A model generated the notes under the pieces. It was not told where the DNA came from, made no database searches, and was given only the letters and a program-made list of their open reading frames with translations. From an uncultured Methanomicrobiales archaeon (GTDB lineage: Archaea; Thermoplasmatota; Thermoplasmata; Methanomassiliicoccales; Methanomethylophilaceae), in assembly GCA_937892275.1 (NCBI GenBank), contig CALAVG010000112.1, positions 1-64,000 of the forward strand: a DNA stretch of 64,000 nt. The letters run 5' to 3'. This document shows, one piece after another, positions 43,554 through 52,366 of this stretch. Made by a program: the position numbers and the translations under genes. Within the stretch, counting starts at the first letter, position 1. Each line of letters opens with the position of its first letter.

Positions 43554-44213
43554 TTAGCCAGTATCCTCCTCGGAACCGTATTCGTCGGGATCGGCGACGA
43601 ATATCGCCTCGGGGGGTACGTTCTTGCACAGATACACAGTACGTGCGGCCCTGCCGATATCCGAACCCATATCCATGCAGATGTCAGTGTCAATTCCCAG
43701 GATTATAGGGTCCTCCGTGTGGACCAGTCCGGCGCGTATCGCGTCCTGGAATGTCCTTGAGAGGTGGACCATGGAACGGTCGCCTGGTACGATACCGTTC
43801 TCAAGGAGGCCTTCGACCTCCTCCTCGTTCGTCGGATAGAAGAGCTCCTCGGGGATGTTCTCACAGTCCAACCTTATATCCAATTCGATGGTGTGGCCGT
43901 ATGTGGCCCTGATCTTGCCGGCGGATATGCTGTATCTGCCCTTGGGGTCCGTGTCCACGAGTGCCTCGAGATGCCTAATCCTGAGCCAGTTCATGCGCGG
44001 ATTCAGGTCCTTGATCTTGTCGAGCACATCGCGGGTGGAAACGAAACCCTGCGAATCCATCTTGAGATTGTACTTTCCGTGCCTCAGGATACCTGCGAGC
44101 GTCCTTCCGATCTTCTCGACCTCGAAGTCCGACATTATGAACTTGCCTTCTTCCCCGCAGTAGGGGCAGCGCTCGTTGCGGAAATATCCGTGCTCCTCGC
44201 ATTCTCTTATCAT
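43554..44213 (-). CDS. kptA: RNA 2'-phosphotransferase (KptA/Tpt1) with N-terminal zinc ribbon
   Basis: 219 residues. It removes an internal RNA 2'-phosphate using NAD+, giving ADP-ribose cyclic phosphate. Residues 1-25 form a small zinc ribbon (CEEHGYFRNERCPYCGEEG) that is typical of archaeal members. The catalytic part has SRTLAGILRHG-like GRTLAGILRHGKY, GRYSISAGKIRATYGHT, and SMVHLSRTF. The substrate in archaea is uncertain because the fungal/plant tRNA splicing pathway that makes 2'-phosphates is absent. It overlaps the FolD stop by 4 bases. Confidence 0.9.
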   Translation of the reverse strand: MIRECEEHGYFRNERCPYCGEEGKFIMSDFEVEKIGRTLAGILRHGKYNLKMDSQGFVSTRDVLDKIKDLNPRMNWLRIRHLEALVDTDPKGRYSISAGKIRATYGHTIELDIRLDCENIPEELFYPTNEEEVEGLLENGIVPGDRSMVHLSRTFQDAIRAGLVHTEDPIILGIDTDICMDMGSDIGRAARTVYLCKNVPPEAIFVADPDEYGSEEDTG

Positions 44214-45775
44214 TGTTTCACCTCTGAGGCCTTCTCGGCCGCCTTCACAGCGTTGGCCATCAGCATGCAGATCGTCATCGGGCCCACTCCTCCGGGCACC
44301 GGCGTGATGACTGAGGCCTTCTCCTTGACATTATCGAAATCCACGTCCCCGACGAGCCTGCTGCCCTTGGGACTTGTAGGGTCCTCCACCCTGTTGGTAC
44401 CCACATCTATGACGACCGCACCTTCCTTCACCATATCTGCGGTGATGAAACGAGGTTTCCCGATCGCTACTATGAGGATGTCAGCCATCCTCGTCATCTC
44501 GGGCAGGTTCTTCGTGCGTGAGTGCACCACTGTGACCGTGGAATCGGCCCCGGCCCCTTTCTGGACCATGATAGCCGCCATCGGCTTACCTACTATGTTG
44601 CTGCGGCCTACGACGACGACATGCTTGCCGGCCGTCTCTACATTGGCCTTCTTCAGGATCTGAACGACGCCGGCGGGTGTGGCCGGAAGGAAATCCGGAT
44701 TTCCTATGAGGACACACCCTACGTTGCTGGGGTGGAAGCAATCAACATCCTTCTTAGGGTTAATCGCGTTGATGACGGCTTCCTCATCCAGATGCGACGG
44801 TAACGGCAGCTGGACCAGGAACCCGTGAATAGAATCGTCCTTGTTGAGCTCGTCGACCTTCGCCATTAGCTGTTCCTGTGTGGTGTCGGCGGGCATACGG
44901 ATCGTGATGGACTTCATGCCGAGCTCCTCGCACATCTCCCCCTTCTTCCTGACGTAGACCTGGGAAGCGGGATCGTCCCCGACGAGAACGACTGCCAGTC
45001 CGGGAGTCACCCCTTTGGACTTGAGTCTCTCTATCCTTGTCCTGAGTTCGGCATAGACCTCTGCCGATACATCCTTGCCTAGAATCACTTCGGCCATGGC
45101 ATCACGGTAGGCGCTCGATGCCTTCCAGTCTATATAATCATGCGCTTGCGCGTTTTTATCGGTAGAAGTTTTGTACTCCAGATAATAGCCGAAAACGGTC
45201 AGAGGTTCCCCTACACAGATGATGTCCTCCTGCCCTATGCGGACAGCGCCCATGTGATCGTAGAAACCGAAGTTACAGTCGGTGTCCGTGTAGAAGAAAA
45301 GACCGGTCATACCTCTCTCGCTGGCACATCTGCGGGCCTCGTCTATCAGCTTGCGTCCGAGACCGAGCCCTTTGTGCTTATCGGAGAGGATCAGGAGACC
45401 CAATTCCGCCCATTCGGGCTTCTTGTATTTGGATGCGAACTCGTTGTATACTCTTTCGAACTCGTCCATGTCCCTCTCACATTGATCGAAGGTATCCACG
45501 AGATGCTCCAACGAATCCTTGTAATTACGGTATTCCTCGGAGAGATCCACCTTTTCTCCCGGCATCTCCTTCAGTATCAGGATACCGCATGGTTCTCCGT
45601 CGACCAGCAGCGTCTTTGCCACGTTGGAACCGTTCGCATACTGGATGAAATACAATGTGGCGATCTCCTGCCCGTACTTCTTGGAGTACAGGTTGAATCT
45701 CCACTCATCGTCGATGATCTTCGACAACGCTTCGTAATCCGACCTCTGAAGGTCCCTGATGGCGATCTCCGCCAT
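44210..45775 (-). CDS. folD: GNAT acetyltransferase-FolD fusion protein
   Basis: 521 residues in one frame. Residues 1-about 200 are a GNAT N-acetyltransferase (acetyl-CoA loop SDKHKGLGLGRKLIDEA). Residues 227-521 are a complete FolD, the methylene-H4-folate dehydrogenase/cyclohydrolase, with YVRKKGEMCEELG (catalytic Lys), HGFLVQLPLP, VGRSNIVGKP, HSRTKN and PVPGGVGPMT. FolD normally begins exactly at the internal Met227 (ATG 45097), and a TATA-like TATATAAT (45131-45138) lies about 35 bases upstream of it. Either the two were fused by loss of a stop, or FolD is also made from an internal promoter. The PCTP motif is PATP here. Confidence 0.85.
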   Translation of the reverse strand: MAEIAIRDLQRSDYEALSKIIDDEWRFNLYSKKYGQEIATLYFIQYANGSNVAKTLLVDGEPCGILILKEMPGEKVDLSEEYRNYKDSLEHLVDTFDQCERDMDEFERVYNEFASKYKKPEWAELGLLILSDKHKGLGLGRKLIDEARRCASERGMTGLFFYTDTDCNFGFYDHMGAVRIGQEDIICVGEPLTVFGYYLEYKTSTDKNAQAHDYIDWKASSAYRDAMAEVILGKDVSAEVYAELRTRIERLKSKGVTPGLAVVLVGDDPASQVYVRKKGEMCEELGMKSITIRMPADTTQEQLMAKVDELNKDDSIHGFLVQLPLPSHLDEEAVINAINPKKDVDCFHPSNVGCVLIGNPDFLPATPAGVVQILKKANVETAGKHVVVVGRSNIVGKPMAAIMVQKGAGADSTVTVVHSRTKNLPEMTRMADILIVAIGKPRFITADMVKEGAVVIDVGTNRVEDPTSPKGSRLVGDVDFDNVKEKASVITPVPGGVGPMTICMLMANAVKAAEKASEVKQ

Positions 45776-45777
45776 AG

Positions 45778-46542
45778 TCAGTCCCCAATCACAGCCGGTA
45801 CATAACCTTCATCCAACAATAGTTTGATCAGGTGTTCGGTGGATTTCCTGTTGTGCTCCATCTCGGCCCAGGTCATGATCCCCTTCTCGCGGGACTCCAC
45901 CATATGCCAGGCATGGGTGGACAGTACAATATCCGCATCCCCGGATGCCCTTGCCAATGACAGATAATCAGTGGGTTCCCTGGTACCCTCGTGCATCGGC
46001 CACAGGTAGGCCGTGATGGTCTTTCCCCTAAAGTCCTTGCCTTTGGCCACCGGATGCTCGGTGATCCCCGATATGTCGTATGGCCCTACCCCGGGATCCG
46101 CATACAGGGATGAATCGTGTTTTATTCCGAGCCCCCTGAGCTCATCGAAGACGGCATCGGAGGTCTTCATGAACGGTGCACGGAAGCAAGTGGGCTTCTT
46201 CACGTTGCCCCTGACGGCTCTGACGGCATTGTCCATTATATCCCTGAGCTCCTCGGGACTTACCATCGTGAGGTCCTCGTGGTCGTAACCGTGGAACCCT
46301 ATGCAATGGGGTTTGAGCCTGGAACAATCCAGTATCTCCGAGGTGTGTCCCTCGACGAAGAAGGTCGCCTTCATTTCGAAACTGTCCAGGATGTCAAGGA
46401 GGATATCCATTCCCTTCTCGCAGGATTCAAATCTGGGCTCCGTTCCATGACCGCGGTCTATGGAACCGGCCTTGTTGACATTGTCCAACAGTATGTTGAC
46501 ATCGCGGTCCAGATCGACTGTGAAGAGCAACCTTCCGGTCAT
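45778..46542 (-). CDS. polysaccharide deacetylase family protein
   Basis: 254 residues with a NodB-type barrel. Seen: the metal/catalytic Asp region FTVDLDRDVN at the N-terminus, the His pair GFHGYDHEDL (family HxxxxH), and the arginine motif CFRAPF. Such enzymes remove N- or O-acetyl groups from sugars or related amides. There is no signal peptide or membrane segment, so it acts inside the cell. The ATG overlaps the AMP phosphorylase stop by 4 bases (ATGA), and the GNAT-FolD gene follows 2 bases later. A role in nucleotide or sugar salvage would fit the operon but is not shown. Confidence 0.82.
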   Translation of the reverse strand: MTGRLLFTVDLDRDVNILLDNVNKAGSIDRGHGTEPRFESCEKGMDILLDILDSFEMKATFFVEGHTSEILDCSRLKPHCIGFHGYDHEDLTMVSPEELRDIMDNAVRAVRGNVKKPTCFRAPFMKTSDAVFDELRGLGIKHDSSLYADPGVGPYDISGITEHPVAKGKDFRGKTITAYLWPMHEGTREPTDYLSLARASGDADIVLSTHAWHMVESREKGIMTWAEMEHNRKSTEHLIKLLLDEGYVPAVIGD

Positions 46543-48050
46543 AGAGTCCTTACCTCCGTCACCCTTCTGAGAAGCATTCCCTCGATCTCGAACGGGTTGT
46601 TGCTGATTGCAGCCTCCTGAGCACGTTTGAGCTTGGCTTCGTTCTCGGCGTAGATCGTCATTAGCACGTCGCCGGTCTCGACCCTCTGGCCCTTCTTCTT
46701 CATGACCAACAATCCGGCCCCTTTGTCGGACGGCGCACCTGCGGTCTTGGCTATGAAGACGATGTCCTTGTTGTGGATCGCATGCACATATCCCGGATTG
46801 GACGCTTTCAGTTCGTAGGAATACTTCCCGGGCTGGAGGTCGGCGGATTTGAGGTCGGGTCTGCCGTCCTGCGCGACGACGATCTCCATGAACTTCTTGT
46901 AGGCCTCTCCCGATTCTAGGATCCCCTTTGCTTTCTCGGAACCGTTGGGTATGTTGGCCATCTCGAGTATCATGCCTGCACATTCGCAGGCCTTCTCGAT
47001 GACGCTCGAAGGATGTACCTTCCCTTCTAGGATCGATATGCATTCCCTGGCCTCCAGGATCGGTCCGATGGCCATTCCGATGGGCTGATCCGCATAGGTT
47101 ATTGCACATTCAACATGCATCCCTATCCTGTCCCCGAGGTCCATCAAATCGCGGGCATAGAGCTTGCCTTCCTCCAAGGTTGCTACCTTCGCCTCAGATC
47201 CCACTGGGATATCGACCAGCAGATGGGTGGAACCCATGGCCACCTTCTTGCTCATGATGGAAGCGAGCATCTGCGCCCTGGGATTGATACCGAGCGGGTG
47301 CTCGATCCTTATCACCATGTCGTCTACCGGTGCCAGATTCATAGATCCTCCCCATGCGAACACACCTCCGACCTCCTCTGAAATCGACTTGAGCTTATCA
47401 GCACTGAGTTCCACGTCGCAGAACGTCTCCACGAAATCGGATGTTCCGCAGGCACTGCTGATCGCCCTCGAGGATGTCTTGGGGATCATCAGACCGGCAG
47501 CGGCCACTATGGAGATGACTATGGGCGTGATCTTGTTTCCGGGGACGCCTCCGAGACTGTGGAAGTCGAACACCGGCGACCTGTCGAATTTGATTATATC
47601 GCCGGTCTTCGCCATGGCCATGGTGAAGTCCGCGATCTCTCCTATATCCATACCGTTGATGTGCAACGCTGTCAGCCAAGCCGAGATCTCTATGCTGGCC
47701 ATCCTGTTCTCCAGGATGTCCTTGACGATGGCCTCGATCTCCTCCTTGGTGAGCTTCTCGCCATCCATCTTCTTGCGAACATATCTGACCGAATCGGGCT
47801 TATGGGCGTAGACGATATCCACCGTACCATCCTTGCCGAGGCCTGTCTTCTTCAATATCTGGCTCTGTATTATGGCAGTCCCCTGTTCAACGATATCGTC
47901 GCTGTATGCGACTATCGCGATGGTCGTTCTCTCCCCTGTGATGGACACGCGGTCGTTCTCCTTCACACCCAGTTCTATGCAGTCCGCCTTTCCCAATGTG
48001 ATGTACGGATCCGAAGAACGGATGTTGACCTCCTTTACCTTGAATTTCAT
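46539..48050 (-). CDS. deoA: AMP phosphorylase
   Basis: 503 residues, the archaeal thymidine-phosphorylase-like enzyme that converts AMP and phosphate to adenine and ribose-1,5-bisphosphate. The archaeal-specific N-terminal domain (about 1-85) is followed by the phosphorylase core: FDFHSLGGVPGNK, SSRAISSACGTSDFVET and GGSMNLAPVDD, and a C-terminal domain. ATG 48050 gives the standard MKFKVKE start and overlaps rbcL by 4 bases; ATG 48062 is an alternative. With the isomerase and RuBisCO genes directly upstream it forms the complete AMP pathway. Confidence 0.94.
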   Translation of the reverse strand: MKFKVKEVNIRSSDPYITLGKADCIELGVKENDRVSITGERTTIAIVAYSDDIVEQGTAIIQSQILKKTGLGKDGTVDIVYAHKPDSVRYVRKKMDGEKLTKEEIEAIVKDILENRMASIEISAWLTALHINGMDIGEIADFTMAMAKTGDIIKFDRSPVFDFHSLGGVPGNKITPIVISIVAAAGLMIPKTSSRAISSACGTSDFVETFCDVELSADKLKSISEEVGGVFAWGGSMNLAPVDDMVIRIEHPLGINPRAQMLASIMSKKVAMGSTHLLVDIPVGSEAKVATLEEGKLYARDLMDLGDRIGMHVECAITYADQPIGMAIGPILEARECISILEGKVHPSSVIEKACECAGMILEMANIPNGSEKAKGILESGEAYKKFMEIVVAQDGRPDLKSADLQPGKYSYELKASNPGYVHAIHNKDIVFIAKTAGAPSDKGAGLLVMKKKGQRVETGDVLMTIYAENEAKLKRAQEAAISNNPFEIEGMLLRRVTEVRTL

Positions 48051-49276
48051 TTGGATCCCCATGTCTCCAAAGCTATGGCCAATTCCTTGTGGTCTTTGGC
48101 GTATTCCTCTTTAGGGATTCCCAGGAATGCGGCATCCACTGCCTGACTCATTCCCATGGCCCCTGCTCTGACTCCGTCGGGGTGTCCAGCGACCCCTCCT
48201 CCGGCCTGGATCTGCACGTTGTTGCCCGCTTTCTTCACTATGGCCTCGACTATTCCGGGGTAGACCCCTCCAGAGCAGACGGGCATGACTGACTTGTACG
48301 GGACATCGTTACCGAGACATGCGAGCAGGTTAGCATCCTCCTTGGTGCTTCCGGACATCTTTCCCACTCCGAGGGTACCGATGTGCAGAGCATCTCCTCC
48401 GCACATTCTGGTCAGCTTGGTGAGCGGGAGCATCGCGACTCCGTGCAACGGATCCTTGGTGAATGCACCGTGCATGGTCCTGTGGACGTGGATCGGCACT
48501 TTGATCGACGGGTCCTCCGCAAGGGCCTGAACGGCACCGAAACCGCATGTGATGACATCGACCATGATCTCCCTTGCACCCCAGGACTGCACCTTCTCAG
48601 CCAGTTCGACGATCTTGTCGCCGCGTGTGCTGACGTTGATGGCATGCATCATCTTGTGGCCTTCCGCCTCGAGCCTGTCGAGTGCCTCGGCGACGGCCAA
48701 TGTCCTGTCCTCGATTGGGCAGAACAGCTGATCCACCAGGGTCTCATCGTCCTTGGAGTTGGTCAATCCTCCGGCACCAGCTTCGTAAACATATTCGGCC
48801 GTCTTCTTGGGATTCAGACCGATCTTGGGTTTTACTATGGTACCTACCAAGGGCTTCTCGGGACGGCCCAGCATCTTCCTGATACCGTCAGCTCCGAACT
48901 TTGGTCCTTTGTACTGCTCCAGGATCGCCTTGGGGAAGTTGACATCCTCAAGCCTTACACCTTTGAGTGCTCCCAATCCGAACAGATTACCAGCAATGAC
49001 GCTGAGGATCTGCGGGACGGTCCCGACCTCGATGCTGAAATCGTCTATGGGGAACTCCACGATGATCGTGTCCCCCGTGATGTCCACCACTCTGGCACCG
49101 AGGGACGTGAACACCTCGTTGTCCAACGTGGAGATACCGGTCCATGTTCCCGTCGACTGCTCCGCAGCAATCGCCTCGGCGGCCTTTTCCATAGGAAGGT
49201 CCGTCGTTACACGGTACTTGCAGACCACATACTTGTCCGGATCGACCGGCTCACCCAAGTGCAGATAAGAATCCAT
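48047..49276 (-). CDS. rbcL: form III ribulose-1,5-bisphosphate carboxylase
   Basis: 409 residues. It carboxylates RuBP made from AMP to give two 3-phosphoglycerate. Catalytic residues are kept: AEQSTGTWT, GVRLEDVNFP, GTIVKPKIGL, the carbamylated Lys of SKDDE, HVHRTMHGAFT, HIGT, loop-6 Lys in GVGKMSGS, CSGGVYPG and QAGGGVAGHPDG. Two spots differ from most form III enzymes: GGLTNSKDDE, where GGLDxIKDDE is usual, and GKMSG where GKMEG is usual. There is no phosphoribulokinase in the window, as expected for AMP-linked RuBisCO. ATG 49276 has GGAGTGA upstream. Confidence 0.94.
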   Translation of the reverse strand: MDSYLHLGEPVDPDKYVVCKYRVTTDLPMEKAAEAIAAEQSTGTWTGISTLDNEVFTSLGARVVDITGDTIIVEFPIDDFSIEVGTVPQILSVIAGNLFGLGALKGVRLEDVNFPKAILEQYKGPKFGADGIRKMLGRPEKPLVGTIVKPKIGLNPKKTAEYVYEAGAGGLTNSKDDETLVDQLFCPIEDRTLAVAEALDRLEAEGHKMMHAINVSTRGDKIVELAEKVQSWGAREIMVDVITCGFGAVQALAEDPSIKVPIHVHRTMHGAFTKDPLHGVAMLPLTKLTRMCGGDALHIGTLGVGKMSGSTKEDANLLACLGNDVPYKSVMPVCSGGVYPGIVEAIVKKAGNNVQIQAGGGVAGHPDGVRAGAMGMSQAVDAAFLGIPKEEYAKDHKELAIALETWGSK

Positions 49277-49281
49277 TTCTT

Positions 49282-50208
49282 TCACTCCTTCATAATCTCG
49301 GTACCGAACTTCCTCTCAAGAATGTCGTAGACCGAGCCGGGGGATATCAATCCCAATTCCGTAACGATCCCGTCTATATACTGCGCGGGAGTGACGTCGA
49401 AGACCGGGTTGTAGACCTTCACGTCATCCGGGATCTCTCCGGGCCTGACAACCTCGGAGACCTCGCGCTCCTCTATCTTGACCAGATCCCCCTCCAGCGA
49501 TATGGGGGAGAACTTGTAGGTCTCGCTACAGGTGTAGAACTGTACCCTGGCCTCCTTCGCTGCCAAAGCCACCTGCGACGTGCCTATCTTGTTGACCAGT
49601 GCACCGTGGGATGTTATGGTATCAGCACCCACGAACACCTTGTCGACCTTCTTCATCACCAGACGCACGGCGCTGTCTATGATCAGCGTGGTGTCGACAC
49701 CCGCCTTCGAGAGGTCGTTGACAGTGAGGATACCCTGCCTCCATGGGCGGGATTCTGTAGCGTAAACTTTGATGTCCTTACCCTGACTGTGGGCCTCTGC
49801 GATAACGCCGATTGCAACACTGCTGTTGCAATGGGTGACTATCGTATCGCCGTCCTCTATCCTCTTGGCGCCTATCTCGGCTATGTGCTGCACGGCCTCG
49901 TTCGACTCTTTAATGAACCTTGCCGAATTGGCCAGGATGATATCCTTGGCCTCGTCGACGCTGCCTGCTAACTTCGCACCTCTTACGGATGCCTGGACAC
50001 CGTTCCACAATGATACTGCCGTAGGTCTGGAACCCAAAATGACTCCGACAGCCTCATCGAGATCCTTCTTGAAAACTGCCATATCCTTGCCCGGATAACC
50101 CTCGGCGAACTTGCCCATTGCATCGGCACCAGCCCTGGCAATCCTTCCCGCTCCGCGTATCTTCATATCGCGGATATCCTGGGAAATCGAGACGACATTT
50201 TGGTCCAT
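49282..50208 (-). CDS. ribose-1,5-bisphosphate isomerase
   Basis: 308 residues of the aIF2B-related family. It turns ribose-1,5-bisphosphate from AMP phosphorylase into ribulose-1,5-bisphosphate for RuBisCO. Seen: MKIRGAGRIARAGADA at the N-terminus, the catalytic Cys in IVTHCNSSVAIGV, TESRPWRQG, the Asp in VFVGADTITSHGA and the closing FDVTPAQYIDGIVTELG. Its place directly upstream of rbcL-deoA separates it from the true MtnA paralogue elsewhere in the window. First gene of the AMP-pathway operon. Confidence 0.93.
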   Translation of the reverse strand: MDQNVVSISQDIRDMKIRGAGRIARAGADAMGKFAEGYPGKDMAVFKKDLDEAVGVILGSRPTAVSLWNGVQASVRGAKLAGSVDEAKDIILANSARFIKESNEAVQHIAEIGAKRIEDGDTIVTHCNSSVAIGVIAEAHSQGKDIKVYATESRPWRQGILTVNDLSKAGVDTTLIIDSAVRLVMKKVDKVFVGADTITSHGALVNKIGTSQVALAAKEARVQFYTCSETYKFSPISLEGDLVKIEEREVSEVVRPGEIPDDVKVYNPVFDVTPAQYIDGIVTELGLISPGSVYDILERKFGTEIMKE

Positions 50209-50241
50209 GATTGTGTATCAGTGATGTGCGATAATAACTTA

Positions 50242-50267
50242 CGCACGTGCGCGAGCGTCTTTTTAAA
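50242..50267 (-). promoter_or_regulatory. promoter and palindrome before the AMP-pathway operon
   Basis: On the - strand a TATA element TTTAAAAAG (about 50259-50267, overlapping the RNase III stop) is followed by the perfect ten-base palindrome CGCACGTGCG (50242-50251), near the expected transcription start and 34 bases before the isomerase ATG. Its place makes it a good operator candidate for AMP- or nucleoside-responsive control. Confidence 0.45.
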
Positions 50268-50751
50268 GAACCGTTTCGGTAACGACCCTGCGGGCCTCAT
50301 CCATGCCGTAGGAGAGGTACACCGCGGCTATGAGTGCCTCGAAACAGTCGGCACGCATGTTCTCCTCGATGGCCTTGGAATGTCCCTTCATATGACCGTT
50401 GCCGACCCTCATGACGGCATCGATCCCTATGCCCTTCTCCATAATGCGCTGGGACAGCATATGGTTGGCCACCTTGTCCTGCTTGTAATCCGTCATGGGG
50501 CCTTCGCTGATGTCCGTATCCCTGTACACATGCTCGCATACAAGGAACTCGAGGATGGAATCACCGAGAAATTCGAGACGCTCGTATGATTCCACGTGCC
50601 TTGGCGGATCCATATCCGCAGCCTCGTTGGAATAGCTATCGTGAGTGAGGGCTGCGCAGAACAGTGCCAGATTATCCTCCGATACCCCTCTCAGACGGAA
50701 GGGTTCCCTGGCAAGGAACTCGCGTACGCTCTTCTCGAAGTCGGACTCCAT
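50263..50751 (-). CDS. ribonuclease III catalytic-domain protein
   Basis: 162 residues. The RNase III signature ESYERLEFLGDSILEFLV is perfect, and the second acidic site lies in ENMRADCFEALIAAVYLSYG, so the double-strand RNA-cutting site appears complete. There is no C-terminal double-stranded-RNA-binding domain, as in mini-RNase III. RNase III is uncommon in archaea, which usually mature rRNA with the splicing endonuclease. The gene is 54 bases upstream of the AMP-pathway operon and divergent from the next + strand gene. ATG 50751 is the first start. Confidence 0.9.
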   Translation of the reverse strand: MESDFEKSVREFLAREPFRLRGVSEDNLALFCAALTHDSYSNEAADMDPPRHVESYERLEFLGDSILEFLVCEHVYRDTDISEGPMTDYKQDKVANHMLSQRIMEKGIGIDAVMRVGNGHMKGHSKAIEENMRADCFEALIAAVYLSYGMDEARRVVTETVL

Positions 50752-50860
50752 GCACGGTAATCGGGGGATCCGTATTTAGCGGTAGGGTAGTAAGTCATCA
50801 TGTACATCCGGTATGCGCCCGATAGAGAAATATTAGTAAAAGAGACACCTTCGGAGACCT

Positions 50861-52366
50861 ATGGCCGGTAAAAAGCGCGTGAGGATGAGAGGTGTCAAAC
50901 ACACCTCGAAGAAACTTGAGGATGATCTGCTGGAACGTTCCAGGAACCTGGCCGACAACCCCAGTCTTCTGAGACCTCAGTGCGCAGGTAACTGCAGGAA
51001 ATGCCATTTCGACAAGGTCTTCAAAAACATCGACTCCCTTCAGAAGATCCGCAACAATCCGGATGCTCTGATTAAGGAGGCCGGAAAGATGTTCAACGAC
51101 GACATCACCAAGGCCTATGCCGGGACCATATCGCTGGCCGCCTCCGGTTCCGTCCCGCTCCTGGCAAGCGCCAAATTGGGACCCGATACCGTATCATATG
51201 CGGTTAGGGGAAGCGTCGGATCCGACAAGCTCATCGGATGCCAGTACTATACCGACCCGAAGATTAGGCTTCTGCTCTACAACCAGTTCATCAAGAAGAA
51301 CGGCCTCTACCTCTATTCGTTCGAGGACACCACCGTGTGCTCCGACAAGTTCAACATGCCCGAGGACTACCTCTACGATACATTCTGGGAGACCCCTTAC
51401 GAGTTCCCCGATGACGGCCTGGACTGCGGACATGATGCATCGGCCGTCCTCGAGATCGAAATCAAGTCCATCGGCGAGACCATAAGGATCTGCGAGAACT
51501 GCGCCAAGAACGTCTCGACCGTCCAGTTCCTGCTTTCGAGGATCGCCGGTGAAGAGCCATGGAAAGACCTCACAGTTCGCGTGAGGCACAAGTATCACAA
51601 GCCGGGAGAGAAGGATTTCGAGGAGATCCCCGAGGACAAGGTCAAGGATTATATGATCGGTAAGATCACCGATTCCTCGCTGATAAGCGAAATCAAAAGG
51701 TCCAAACTGGGAGACCTCAGGGGAAGTTCGTCAGCCACATACATCATCGGCACCAAGAACTACGGCGATTCGCTCGATTCTTTCATCGGCGATCTCGAGG
51801 GCGACGATGTTTACAAGCAGTGCCTAAAGGGATTCCTTGCCGAGAACCCCAGGGCGATAGTCTCCAAGGGCAACAGGGTCAACGATATCCTGAACATCCT
51901 TTGGGAGGCCAATTGGAAGGACATCATCACATTCTACACGGATGCCGAGACAGCTGCCAAGATGGGCGATCAGTCAAAGAGCCAGCCTATCCCTGCATTG
52001 GAGTCGGCGCACAACATCATGATATCCGCTTCCGTCGTGGATTCGCTGCCTGTGTTCAACAAGCCCGGTCCCGTGACAGAGCTCGCGGACACCCTCGCAA
52101 AGGCCGCCAAGGTCGGAGGGGAGCAGATGGTCTCCAAGACACTTCAGAACCAGGGACTCAAGAACAACAAGTCCCGCAGCGTAGCAGGAGCATTCGTCAT
52201 GGCCACTGGCGCGACCGATCTGCCAATCAAGCTGAGCAAGGAGGAGAAAGATTTCGCAGATTATCTCCTTCCGTTCGCAAAGGCCGTGGTAGCAGCCAAC
52301 GGCGATAAGTACCGCGACACCATGAACACGTTGCTCACTGCATCGGGTTCAGGCGAGAAGGTCTGA
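50861..52366 (+). CDS. hypothetical Cys-containing protein, about 500 residues
   Basis: 501 residues, not recognised. Near the N-terminus a CxxxCxxC triplet (Cys41, Cys45, Cys48; CAGNCRKC) sits in a basic region, and near the middle a second possible metal site is formed by DCGHD and ICENCAKN. No membrane segment or signal peptide. The C-terminal half is helical and mildly acidic. The first 20 residues are very basic, which may mean nucleic-acid binding. It is divergent from RNase III (110 bases between) and overlaps the convergent Taw2 gene by 32 bases. Fe-S or zinc binding is inferred from cysteine spacing only. Confidence 0.7.
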   Translation: MAGKKRVRMRGVKHTSKKLEDDLLERSRNLADNPSLLRPQCAGNCRKCHFDKVFKNIDSLQKIRNNPDALIKEAGKMFNDDITKAYAGTISLAASGSVPLLASAKLGPDTVSYAVRGSVGSDKLIGCQYYTDPKIRLLLYNQFIKKNGLYLYSFEDTTVCSDKFNMPEDYLYDTFWETPYEFPDDGLDCGHDASAVLEIEIKSIGETIRICENCAKNVSTVQFLLSRIAGEEPWKDLTVRVRHKYHKPGEKDFEEIPEDKVKDYMIGKITDSSLISEIKRSKLGDLRGSSSATYIIGTKNYGDSLDSFIGDLEGDDVYKQCLKGFLAENPRAIVSKGNRVNDILNILWEANWKDIITFYTDAETAAKMGDQSKSQPIPALESAHNIMISASVVDSLPVFNKPGPVTELADTLAKAAKVGGEQMVSKTLQNQGLKNNKSRSVAGAFVMATGATDLPIKLSKEEKDFADYLLPFAKAVVAANGDKYRDTMNTLLTASGSGEKV

